Shown here piece by piece: positions 48,901 through 56,654 of a DNA stretch of 64,000 nt. The first letter of the stretch is position 1; each line of letters begins with the position of its first letter. Below the pieces are notes generated by a model, which was given only the letters and a program-made list of their open reading frames with translations, ran no database searches and was not told the origin of the DNA. The position numbers and the translations under genes are program-made. Origin of the DNA: Branchiostoma lanceolatum (lineage: Eukaryota; Chordata; Leptocardii; Amphioxiformes; Branchiostomatidae). The stretch covers positions 13,994,424 through 14,058,423 of the forward strand of contig NC_089732.1 in assembly GCF_035083965.1 (NCBI RefSeq). The letters are read 5' to 3'.

Positions 48901-50625
48901 TTATATATCCTACTTCTAAATATTACTTTACATGCTAACAAAGCTTTGTGACTCTAAATAAGTCTAATCTTAACATTCCCTTCTCTGTTCGGCATTTAAT
49001 ACCGATGAATGCCGGGGGCGTCGGCGGGCCATGTAGCGAGCGGCCCGCCGGGTTCACCGGGACCTGCGCCCGCTCGCTGTAATCTCAAGCATGGCTCACT
49101 GCTGACTCAAATTATCATTCAAGTACATGCTTAGTTTCCTAGCACATAAGGTAAGCCAACAGTCTTTCGGATCGCCATGCTTGAGACTAGAGCTAGCGGC
49201 CGTGTACGGTGACACGCGGGACAACATGCCGACCGGGTCCGCCAGCGAATCCCGAGTTCGTTGCAATTAAAATACGTGGCCAGCAAAAAAAAGGTTAAAG
49301 TATAGTCATGAGGTTTGTTAACATGTAAAGTAATATATAGAAGTAGGAGTTATGCATATAAAACCAGTATAAAACCAAGTTTTATAAGCACTATTGGGGC
49401 GAGTTGGTAGTAAACAGTTGGGGCGAGTTGGACTTGGGGCGAGTTGACTAGGATTCACCTGATACTAGTGGTAGGTCACTTTAAGTTAAGTGAAGCAAGG
49501 TGATAATACCTGATCATGATCAGCTAGTGTTTCTGGAACTAGAGATCAGGAGCTGCAGTTGTTTGCCCAACATGCATGCCATGGGTTGCAGTCCTAAAGT
49601 TAGAACGGGGCTACAAGCCCTAGTTCACTGCTCATTATACTTGTCGAAAAGAGCTAGGGGAATATTACCGGCACAATGAACCTGTAAATACTGTGAATAA
49701 GCTAGTTCACGGTTGCTACTACGCATGTGCAGTGTCAAAGGTGAAGGCCCCCACGACAGTAACAAGACCCGTCTGGGCGTTGTTATGCAAATCGAGACAA
49801 TGTGGAGGCGAGCACTGTTTCCGTCGCGGGGGCGTTCACCTTTGACACTGCACATGCGTAGTAGCAACTCCGAACTAGCTTATTGCATCTGTCTTCTCTG
49901 TCATGACCAGTGGAAGAATAGATCTTCAGTGAGCTGAACTTGTTTGAGATCACTTCAATTTTCCCACCTTAGGAATACATCTCAAATATTTTCATAAATG
50001 GCAATTATAAATACACGGTCACTAGTCTGTATAACGCAAACTCCAGCTGTCCGGGGGTTTCTCTCTCCTCCCCTCTTGGGTTGTGAGGTGGTTACAGGGC
50101 GGCGAGCGGTCACATGAGGCTTGATTGAATTCAGGCTACACGGTCACCACATTACTCACTTCTGTATTTTAACTGTAAATTCCTCTGGACCCTGAAGCCC
50201 CCCTTGTAGACCACCACTACCGGATGGCTGGCTCTGGAGAAAAATGGAAAAACTATTTGAATAAGATTTGTAGAAATCCGTCATCATTGAATACTTTCAC
50301 CCCAAATTATACCGAATCAGTCTGACTACTTATATAATAATCTTCAAATTGAAGACAAGTATCAGCCCGCTAAAATTACAGAGCTTTTACTTTGACTATA
50401 CTATAATACATACAAAACTATATAGCAGTTACTGAACTTAATAACGCTTAAATATGATGGAAAAGCGAAAGTGCAGCTGGTTGAATAATTTCATGGATAG
50501 AGCTCCAATGATAACTCACTGGTGGGAGGGGGGCACATATGTGGCGGATTTTTAGCTGGCTCTTTCATAAAATCACTGAAAACATTTCAAGGTATAGAAA
50601 ATCAGGTACTTACTTGTGCAGCCAT
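33974..50625 (-). CDS. GTF2F1: General transcription factor IIF subunit 1 (TFIIF alpha, RAP74), complete, 14 exons, 534 aa
   Basis: Coding exons in transcription order: 50625-50614, 50233-50160, 48725-48653, 47931-47738, 45190-45020, 43951-43837, 43254-43104, 42538-42454, 41694-41525, 38168-38101, 36991-36953, 35697-35544, 34940-34847, 34178-33974. All borders are AG/GT and phases join into 534 aa; human RAP74 has 517. Residues about 20-190 are the TFIIF dimerisation domain (EDQPWLLKVGGKGGK and ESWYNFTP are recognisable). Residues about 195-440 are charged and Ser/Glu/Lys-rich, including GSDDEALEDSDEGDYDG and EVDYMSDEDE. Residues 467-534 are the C-terminal winged helix (VRRYLMRKPMTAKDLLKKF, then ILKKLNPEKKTING) that binds Pol II and the FCP1 phosphatase in the human protein. 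It acts with GTF2F2 in the nucleus to bring Pol II to promoters. Start: ATG at 50625, where exon 1 encodes only MAAQ. Introns carry many transposons. Confidence 0.97.
34541..34742. mobile_element. TA-type MITE (CTGTAAATGC family), copy 2
   Basis: The ends CTGTAAATGCAG and CTGCATTTACAG are perfect TIRs flanked by TA on both sides (34539-34540, 34743-34744). It sits 105 bp downstream of GTF2F1 exon 13's donor. Truncated relatives are at about 33014-33105 and 58776-58850. Confidence 0.85.
35785..36090 (+). mobile_element. tRNA-derived SINE of a second type
   Basis: A tRNA-like head (GTGGTATAGTGGCAGAGC, then GAGGTTCAATCCCCAG) is followed by a body with GACGTTGTGCCCTTGGGAAA and an (AG)n tail at about 36092-36103. 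It lies in GTF2F1 intron 12 (between exons 12 and 13, genomic 34941-35543 excluded; here 35698-36952, intron 11). A related body without a head occurs at 57195-57560. Confidence 0.65.
38166..38465 (-). repeat. Three tandem copies of the GTF2F1 exon 10 acceptor region
   Basis: The sequence around the exon 10 acceptor (plus strand CTCTCTTCTGTACAAAAA) is repeated at about 38273 and 38401. Each copy is followed by AGGAAAATTTCAAATTCAAC and GTGCCGTAACAAAGAAAAAA, units of about 110-125 bp. Only the copy at 38168 borders a full coding exon. Confidence 0.75.
39402..39850. mobile_element. Diverged second copy of MITE family 1
   Basis: It shares with 17-400 the stretches around TAATTAATGAGCTAGCC, TTCCCAGCGTCCTTTGC and ATTGGCTGATGCTGTTTT. 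A roughly 50-bp part containing TAATTAATGAG is tandemly doubled (about 39520-39622). It lies in the GTF2F1 intron between exons 9 and 10. Ends are approximate. Confidence 0.65.
40015..41205. mobile_element. 1.19-kb element with perfect 29-bp TIRs
   Basis: The ends AAGGAGGTTAAAATAGGAAG... and ...CTTCCTATTTTAACCTCCTT match perfectly for at least 29 bp. Flanks GGGAAAACC (40006-40014) and GGGAAAACG (41206-41214) agree at 8 of 9 positions, suggesting a 9-bp TSD. No transposase frame. It lies in GTF2F1 intron 9. Confidence 0.8.
41217..41452. mobile_element. Harbinger-like MITE, copy 1
   Basis: TIRs GGCYACACCAATTTAATTTC...GGTTAACGGATT face each other. The interior has AGAATCTCAGAGGAAAGT and AGGGTCAGGTGTAAGTTTTC. 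The right flank is TTA. It lies 73 bp downstream of GTF2F1 exon 9's donor. Confidence 0.8.
41740..41890 (-). repeat. Two upstream partial copies of GTF2F1 exon 9 with splice acceptor
   Basis: Minus strand: the exon 9 acceptor and its first 38 nt (TGCTTCAGAAGAAGAAGTAG...) recur in units of about 90 bp. The copy at about 41753-41792 keeps an AG acceptor and a GTACAT donor-like sequence. The copy at about 41838-41880 keeps the acceptor but has AGCACA where the donor was. As separate exons they would shift the frame, so they are annotated as repeats. Confidence 0.75.
42838..43072. mobile_element. Harbinger-like MITE, copy 2
   Basis: Flanked by TAA on both sides (42835-42837, 43073-43075), with the family TIR GGCCACACCAATT...TTCTTGGTTAAC. 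It ends 32 bp from GTF2F1 exon 7. Confidence 0.85.
43722..43802 (-). mobile_element. SINE head fragment in GTF2F1 intron
   Basis: On the minus strand a tRNA-like segment (GGTTACGGTTTTTGGCCCAG...GGTGGAACCCC) resembles those at 27835-27905 and 30771-30841 inside the 1.57-kb duplication. It is short and decayed. Confidence 0.4.
43975..44400 (+). pseudogene. 3' end of a CR1/L2-like LINE (RT C-terminal part)
   Basis: A 112-codon frame (43958-44296) reads DRRTTSRLCMMYKMTNKLVD, then SYFPRTIVEWNSL, then SFKGRLQSDIQ and stop, as in the C-terminal end of CR1/L2-type reverse transcriptases. A 3' tail related to the GATACA-tailed ends at 33.1 and 42.3 kb follows. It is antisense to GTF2F1 and begins within about 25-40 bp of the exon 6 acceptor. 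Confidence 0.8.
44769..44997. mobile_element. Harbinger-like MITE, copy 3
   Basis: TAA flanks on both sides (44766-44768, 44998-45000). TIRs GGCCACACCATTTTAATTTC and GAAATTAAATTGGTGTGGCC. It ends 23 bp from the donor of GTF2F1 exon 5. Confidence 0.88.
45293..47230. mobile_element. 1.94-kb element with Harbinger-like TIRs and TAA target sites
   Basis: The left end GGCCACGCCAATTTATTTTG and the right end (mirror of GGCCACACCAATTTGATTTG, continuing TCGCTTC) form about 28-bp TIRs. TAA flanks both sides (45290-45292, 47231-47233). The first 13 bp equal the MITE family TIR. The inside includes AT-rich sequence, a tRNA-like piece and unrelated repeats; no transposase was recognised. It could be one degenerate element or a coincidence of two ends. 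Confidence 0.55.
46287..46372 (-). other. tRNA-like sequence, probably a pseudogene or SINE head
   Basis: The minus strand shows a D-arm-like AGCTTGGCCGATCTGGC, a 4-bp anticodon-like stem CTTC/GAAG with a 7-nt loop, and CCGGGTTCGTGTCCG in the T-arm place. Position 33 is G rather than T, and the acceptor stem does not close cleanly, so it is not called as a functional tRNA. A run of A follows. Confidence 0.35.
48295..48495 (+). pseudogene. Degraded copy of the 44-kb LINE 3' coding region
   Basis: Nucleotides match 44026-44200 closely (ATGATGTACAAAATGACTA; AGGACAAGAAATAGCCGTGC; TTTTCCTAGAACGACC), with stops and small deletions. It lies in GTF2F1 intron 3. Confidence 0.75.
48822..49448. mobile_element. 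Inverted-repeat element with CAACTCGCCCC subterminal repeats
   Basis: Arms of about 130 bp start TCAACTCGCCCCAAGT. The motif CAACTCGCCYC occurs 2 times in the left arm and 3 times (inverted) in the right. ACTTGGTTTTATAT and TATTACTTTACATG are shared further in. The centre is GC-rich (GCGAGCGGCCCGCCGGGTTC). It lies in GTF2F1 intron 2. Confidence 0.78.
49696..49884. mobile_element. 189-bp hairpin MITE with 65-bp TIRs
   Basis: AATAAGCTAGTTC and GAACTAGCTTATT are the ends. CTACTACGCATGTGCAGTGT and the following CAAAGGTGAA are mirrored, leaving a loop of about 55 bp. Confidence 0.85.
50015..50143 (-). mobile_element. Short (internally deleted) copy of a repeat found inverted at 53 kb
   Basis: Both borders (AGTCTGTATAACGCAAACTC; CTTGATTGAATTCAGGCT) occur in reverse complement at 53022-53295, which has an extra 140 bp inside. 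Confidence 0.7.
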
Positions 50626-50978
50626 TCTTGCAGCTCCTTGCCGTTTGTTGTTTTGTTTGTTTGTTTGTAGCTTTCGCTAAAAAGATATTTGTCAAAACAC
50701 TGATGTCGCAGCGTCGCGCTGAACTTCCAAATATCAATTGACCCGGAAGTACAACTAGAAGTAAACATGGCGTATTATTTTACTCCTCATTCGCTTTGGG
50801 ATGTTAGCAACAAATTTTCATACATTTTCTGATTTGAAACGTAATTTTATTCATCATATATATATTCTTGTGAATGCATACGTTATAAAGTGTTATTTTT
50901 GTGTATCTTTGGATTATATCATTCTAGCGAATCTCAGGTCTAAGATCGCGAGCTGTGTTTTTACAGCTGACCGTAGGA
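50626..50978. promoter_or_regulatory. Divergent promoter between GTF2F1 and the ISY1-like gene
   Basis: The two start codons are head-to-head with 353 bp between them. The interval has no TATA box at a sensible place, but contains an ETS-type site CCGGAAGT (50743-50750), an inverted ACTTCC nearby (50724), and CpG-rich stretches such as GTCGCAGCGTCGCGC (50705). This is the usual look of a bidirectional housekeeping promoter. A GTTT microsatellite lies at 50645-50668. An ATG at 50768 opens only a 21-codon frame and is rejected as the gene start. Confidence 0.65.
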
Positions 50979-53900
50979 ATGGCGCGAAACGAAGAGAAAC
51001 ATTTCGGGAAGTTGAATCGTCTCATACTACACAAGCAGAGAGAAGGTATAGAGGAAATACACCTTGGTTTGAATATTGGTAGATTGCTGCTGGGTTATAT
51101 AATCGACTATCACAATGCCCTGTTTAATTTGTTTTATGATAGTATGTATTCTTATCCAGTGTTGTCGAAACATGATTTGTTTATCTTCATCATGTCATCA
51201 AATTTAACCCCAAATTCATGAACAAGGCGATCACAATACTTGTAGTTATGTCCACTGATTGTCATGTTGACGTGAAAGTGTCCAACCATGCAAAAGTGTG
51301 CATTATACGGTATCAGGACAGTCGGCCCATGGACAGTTCGGCCCAGACGTTTCGGCCCCAGGCCGAGGACGTTTCGGCCCTAGGCTGAAGACGGTTCAGG
51401 CCCAGGCCGAAGACGGTTCGGCCCAGTTAGTTAATATGTGTATCACTGTGCTATGCAAGGTAAATCTATGTGAAACAATTGAATTTAAGACATTAAACAC
51501 ATTGAACATTAAGTCTTAAAACATACCAAACCCACCTGTGTAACACCTGAAACAGCAAACACTCTGTCATGTAGCATGTTCCAGAATCCACTGACCGCAA
51601 GCACATTGACAATCAAGATCATTCTCAGCAGCGACCGAAATGATTGAAAGAACATGAATGTGTTAGTGAAAAGGAAATCGACAACACAATACAATTCCAC
51701 GCCATAACTGGTAATAAATTGAACATTTGAAATGGTTCGGTGATGATACAATTCGGGTGTCTGAAAACTGTCTGGGAAAATTGCATCTGAAAAAGAAATT
51801 AAGAAGTTGAAATTAAAGCATTGAAATACGAACCAAATGATCCATAGGATACCTGTTGGAGGCTAGGGCCGAACCGTCCTGGCCCTGAGGCCGAACCGTC
51901 CTGGCCCTATGGCCGAAACGTCCTGGCCCTGAGGCCGAAACGTCCTGGCCCTGAGGCCGAAACGTCCTGGCCCTGAGGCCGAAACGTCCTGGCCCTGAGG
52001 CCGAAACGTCCTGGCCCTGAGGCCGAAACGTCCTGGCCCTGAGGCCGAAACGTCCTGGCCCTGAGGCCGAAACGTCCTGGCCCTGAAACCGAAACGTCCT
52101 GGACCTGAGGCCAAAAAGTCTTGGACCTGAGGCCGAAACGTCGTGGCCCTGAGGCCGAAACGTCCTGGCCCTGAAACCGAAACGTCCTGGACCTGAGGCC
52201 AAAAAGTCTTGGACCTGAGGCCGAAACGTCTTGGACCTGAGGCCGAAACGTCTTGGACCTGAGGGCAAAACGTTCTGATTTGGGAGGGGCCGAACTGTCC
52301 ATGGGTCGAAATGTCTGACATTCCATCAAACCCCCTCCCCCTCCCACCCCCCATATGCAAGTTTTCTCCGCCCCAAAAGCAAAAGTGCATCACTTAAACT
52401 TTAATAGCATTTGCAAACATGCGAAACGGGGTGAGGTCTGCCATCATTGCTTCCCTTGTTTTCTTTCACAACAGAAGAGAGAGAGAGGAACCCACCAAGG
52501 CCGAAACTAGTAAGTAAATCTAAATCTATGTAGTACAGTATGTTATTTGTGTAACACAGTGAGTTTCATATGAAATCTAATGACTTTGTTTTAGCCTGTT
52601 ACAAAAGCATCCTTTTGTCCAGCAGTCTCCTTTGCTTAAAAGTCTTTATCATTCCAGGATGTTTTCATTTTTCTAGTTCCATTTCCTTGTTTCCTTGACA
52701 CCATAGCCATTTTACAAGCTTCTGTCAATGACTTACTGTCTTAGAAGCAAAAGGTTCTGGGTTCAAATCCCCAGTGGGTCTTGATGTCACTTAATGTCTG
52801 GGCAAAATTTATAGTACAAGCTTTAACTTCAGAAGTCCTATTGGATGGGACATATTCACTGCCGTGATAAAAAACAACAAAAGACTGGACGTCACTTTTT
52901 ACTGTTTTATTTCCCTACAGGGCGCCCTCCACACTGCTGCTGACGTCAAACGATGGATACCCAGCATTCAAAGGGAGATCAACTTCAACCTAAAGGTAGG
53001 TCATAATATCTTAGCCTGAACTCAATCAAGCTCCTGTAACGGCTTGCCGCCCTGTAACTGCATAGCCGCCCAAGATCTCATTTCCCATCCTTTCCTTCCC
53101 GTCTGCCTGGTGTGACAGCTAACAGACAGGCTAACTAGGCTGGTTTCTATGGCAATGGGGACCTGGCTGCAATCCTGGCCTCTGATTGGTGTTACTATTT
53201 TTGATAACAGTCCTCCAGGCTAGTCGAGCACAAACTCCGCGGGGAGGGGACAGAAATCCCAGACAGCTGGAGTTTGCGTTATACAGACTAATAATATCTC
53301 TCTTCTTCTTCATCTTCTCTGCTGCTCAGCCTCATATCTATGAGATTATCTGCAGTTGCGCATGGGTTCTATCCTTTATTCCGTTCTATCCTTGTGTTCT
53401 TTCATTATTATGAGCCACTTGGCATTGTTTACAATGTGTTACTTTTAGCTAGAAACGGAAAAGATAGTCATCATGAACATCAGGTTGTATGCAGCTTGCA
53501 CATTTTGTGTCAAGTTGCCCATTCTACGACCACGAAAGAAATGAGCTGTTTAAATACGCCACCATTTTCCATCCTAATTTCTCCTCGTTTTCAGACAAAA
53601 AGAAAACTACTCTCCTCTTAGCATCACAAAACCCACACATTACAGAAAAAGTGGGAGCAGTCGTCTTCCACTGTCTCGCAAAAAGAAGCCGAACCCAATG
53701 AGCTAGAACTTAGTGTCAGTAGTTAAGACTAGAGTAGTCATATGTTATATTGTTCATAATTATCTGTCCGTCCACTCTGTGTTACGTATACATGTACATG
53801 TACTTGCAATTAGCCTACGGGCAGGAATTTGCAATAAACTTTCTTGTACTTACTGTATGCACAAAACTAGTTTGTTACTCTTTGATGCAAACAATGATTT

Positions 53901-55116
53901 AGGTTTTAAAATGAGCTTCATTCTTTTCTCTGATCATGACACACTTGATTTCACAGCAATTAGCAGTTCCGCACTATCCCGAGAGGAAGATTGCGGAGTT
54001 TGGAGCGGAGGTGGACAGGCTCCACTTCGAGTACAAACGGTTCATACGCCGTCTGAAGGAACTGGACCCCAGCTGTAAGGAAACTCCCTGGCAACCACGG
54101 GCGTACAGCAGGAAAAGGGACAGAGATCATGGTAAATCGTGTTCTTAATAATTTCTCCTTCATAGACTTGTAAGAAAGGTGAAACGCAGTCCCAAAAATT
54201 TGTTAAATTCTTCAGACTCAATAATTATTGTCGCATAAAGCCTTTGGACAGAGCAATATTCACTTAAGGCACAGAATCTCAGAGGAATATTTTTACTTTA
54301 GTGCACAGTTTCAGGGAGTTAACAGGGTCAGGTGCAAGTTTTCACCCCAACCTTCTGTTTTCATGATTTTTTATTTTTGCTAAGACTAAAAATCTGTTAA
54401 CCAAGAAATTAAGATGGTGTGGCGTTAGGGTCCCAAGCTGGAAGTATGATTAGAAAAAAATGATAATTTTGGGTATAACAGAAGTTGTAGATTTAGGGCC
54501 AGAGTGCATGTTCTTTATATGATAATAGTTTTACTAGTAACATGTATTGTCATTTGATATAATCACAATGGTGAATTCTAGTCATCTACAACAACTTTTA
54601 AATTCCTCATGTTTCCTTGCAGATGAGGCCCTTCCCAGTTTCAAGAGGATTCACACACCTCTACTTGAAGCAGAGTCATCTCAGACTTCCTCGTCAACTT
54701 CTGACAATGCCACGGATTTCTCAGATGAACCATCATCTCACAGTACCTCTTGGAATGAAGCTGAAGCCAAAACTTACAGACATGAAGAGAGCACATATAC
54801 GCCACCTAGTGGTTTGTCCAAAGAACTGCAGGACAAACCACTGGAATTTAAATCTGTGCCAAGATTTTGTTTCACACCTGACACTCACAACTGGAAGGGG
54901 AAAGACGACACATCTACTACACTCAAGAAATGTCTGTCTTCTCTTCCAAATTTATCTTATAAAAGTCAAGACGCCGATCTGAAGAATACACTTAGTGGTT
55001 CTGTGAGCAAGCAAGACGAAGAAAGAGACACTTGCTCGAAGGAGTCTTACTTGAGGACACATAAAAATGTCTTAGGTCTTGATTATGGATCAAATTCATC
55101 ATCTGATGAGACATAA
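50979..55116 (+). CDS. ISY1-like conserved protein of unknown role, 5 exons, 281 aa
   Basis: Exons 50979-51045, 52475-52509, 52921-52995, 53957-54131 and 54623-55116 join in phase into 281 aa. The N-terminus MARNEEKHFGKLNRL resembles ISY1, which starts MARN-EK. The middle also follows ISY1 order: a KRWIPSIQREI helix, then ERKIAEFGAEVDRLHFEYKR and RRLKELDP, comparable to the ISY1 stretch ending in a conserved R-I-K-E-L. The last 164 residues are Ser/Thr-rich with acidic clusters and look disordered. ISY1 itself is a spliceosome/Prp19-associated protein with a different, charged C-terminal half, so this is probably a divergent paralogue or a separate ISY1-like family, not ISY1. The short arginine-rich exon 2 (EERERNPPRPKL) fits the phase. 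Intron 1 contains a 1-kb inverted-repeat element with a 22-bp minisatellite. The gene structure is secure; the function is not. Confidence 0.78.
51311..52321. mobile_element. 1-kb TIR element with 22-bp subterminal minisatellite
   Basis: Both ends carry CCATGGACAGTTCGGCCC inside TIRs of about 34 bp. Each arm then has repeats of GGCCGAAACGTCCTGGCCCTGA (or its complement): about 4 diverged units at the left (51340-51425) and about 19 at the right (51866-52270). The middle 440 bp is unique, AT-rich. Open frames of up to 176 codons across the array are a by-product of a 22-bp period without stops. It lies in intron 1 of the ISY1-like gene. Confidence 0.82.
53022..53295 (+). mobile_element. Longer copy of the 50.0-kb repeat
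   Basis: Begins AGCCTGAACTCAATCAAGC and ends GAGTTTGCGTTATACAGACT, mirror images of the borders at 50143 and 50015. It lies in intron 3 of the ISY1-like gene. Confidence 0.7.
54268..54424. mobile_element. Harbinger-like MITE, truncated copy 4
   Basis: Contains AGAATCTCAGAGGAATATTT, AGGGTCAGGTGCAAGTTTTC and the right TIR GAAATTAAGATGGTGTGGC, but lacks the left TIR. It lies in the last intron of the ISY1-like gene. Confidence 0.8.
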
Positions 55117-55298
55117 AGCTTGAAAAGTTGTTTATGGAAAACTGCAAACATGTTTATTGATAATATTATGTTTTCACTAAGTTATAAAACAGAAACATCT
55201 AACAATGTACAGTAATGGCTGTTTTAACTTTGTACATACCAACCCAGATTTGTGAAAGGCGATAGCTACCAAATACACAACGTTTATTGGTTTTACAT

Positions 55299-55304
55299 AA
55301 TAAA
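55299..55304 (+). promoter_or_regulatory. Candidate polyadenylation signal of the ISY1-like gene
   Basis: AATAAA occurs 183 bp after the stop codon, giving a short 3' UTR. Confidence 0.45.
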
Positions 55305-55404
55305 ACAGATCTACATGTAACCGAGCCATATTCTGACTGTTCAGTTCTCTATAGGTTGTACATCAAAAAGACTTCTATAGTATGTTGACTGTCAAGCTGC
55401 CCCT

Positions 55405-55710
55405 ACGACTGTATAAAAAGACTCTTTTTACACAACCAAGAGATTTATTCCACCGACGTTTCAGTGACCATCTGTCACCTTCTTCAAGGCAATTCTGACT
55501 GGTTCACATAGTAATGCAGCACAGGTGTTGCTGCTTATACATAATGAGATGCATTCCCCAACGTAAAATATTTACATATGTGAACCAGTCAGAATTGCCT
55601 TGAAGAAGGTGACAGATGGTCACCGAAACGTTGGTGGAATAAATCTCTTGGTTGTGTTAAAAGAGTATCTTTATTCAGTGACTTACCAACCTGATGAAAC
55701 TATTCACGGA
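55405..55710. mobile_element. Fold-back element family 2, copy 3
   Basis: Arms mirror each other around 55575 (GTTCACATAGTAATGCAGC; GAACCAGTCAGAATTGCC). It lies 290 bp after the ISY1-like stop codon, overlapping or just beyond its 3' end. A 90-codon frame over it is a repeat artefact. Confidence 0.8.
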
Positions 55711-56105
55711 TGCCCCTATGACTGTTTAGCTATGGGACATTTTCAACAAAACATTTGGCAAAACTGTTTTACACTCATTATCATATTAATTGTGGGTTGT
55801 CCAGAAAATGTTGCTTATAAAATGAAATTTGGTACAAATACGTCAACACAACAAGAAAACAACAAGACTTAATAAAAACAAGCTGTACAGTTGCGAAAAT
55901 ATGTGAATTTTGGCATTTTTCAAAATTTTGAATAATATATGACATTGTACAGTCACCAGTAACACTGTTTTACTTGCAGTATGCCAGAGGTACAGTCAAA
56001 CCTGTACAAGTGACCACCTCTACATAAGGACCACCAGGCCAATGTGACCACTTTTTGGTGGTCCCTTAGATAATTTTTCCCATTGACACAAACATTAAAC
56101 TTCAA

Positions 56106-56487
56106 AGGCATCCAGAGCATTTTATGAGGCTTGAAACTTGAATAAAAACAACTCCAATTTCTAGTCATTCCTACACATAGTAAGTTTGAAACACTTTACC
56201 ATTACATATCGACATTAGAGAAGCAAAGATACAATGTCGTTGTGTGGTGAGAACTGATAGAAAATCCAGGCCCTAATAGACTGATCCTGTCTATCACAAT
56301 TAGTTGGACCAATGAGACAGTGACTGCATGTCCGTCAAATATTTGCATTTTCATGTTTTCATTTTGCATTTCTACATTTTGACGGAGATGGGCATTTTTT
56401 TGCAGCTTAAATGTCAATTTCATAAAGATTACAGCTGCAACTAGAATATTTTCAGTTTTCAAGCCTCATAAAATGCTCTGGGTGCCT
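56106..56487. mobile_element. TTAA-type MITE, copy 2
   Basis: Same TIRs as 11148-11639 (AAGGCATCCAGAGCATTTTA; TAAAATGCTCTGGGTGCCTT). The right TTAA is intact (56488-56491); the left is mutated. Shared interior: CTAGGACTTGGATTTTCTATC in variant form. It lies between the ISY1-like gene and BUD13. Confidence 0.8.
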
Positions 56488-56654
56488 TTAAGAATCCTGT
56501 CTACAGTAACCACCTGTCCACATAGACCATATTTTATCAGTCCCCTGAGTGGTCTTCTTGGGCACTTTTGACTGCATAATACATGCATCAATTATGATAT
56601 GTTTACAGGTAATATGTGGGCTAAGTAAAACAGTTGTATCAAGTGAACGTTTCT

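Noticed and set aside
50768..50830. ATG at 50768 as start of the plus-strand gene next to GTF2F1
   Set aside because: The frame stops after 21 codons. The ATG at 50979 gives MARNEEK and joins in phase to the following exons.
51813..52393. Three overlapping minus-strand frames of 146-176 codons rich in RFGLRARTFRPQGQDVSASGPG
   Set aside because: They are three phases of the same 22-bp tandem repeat, whose period is not a multiple of 3, so the frames all look alike. No splice context or start supports a protein.
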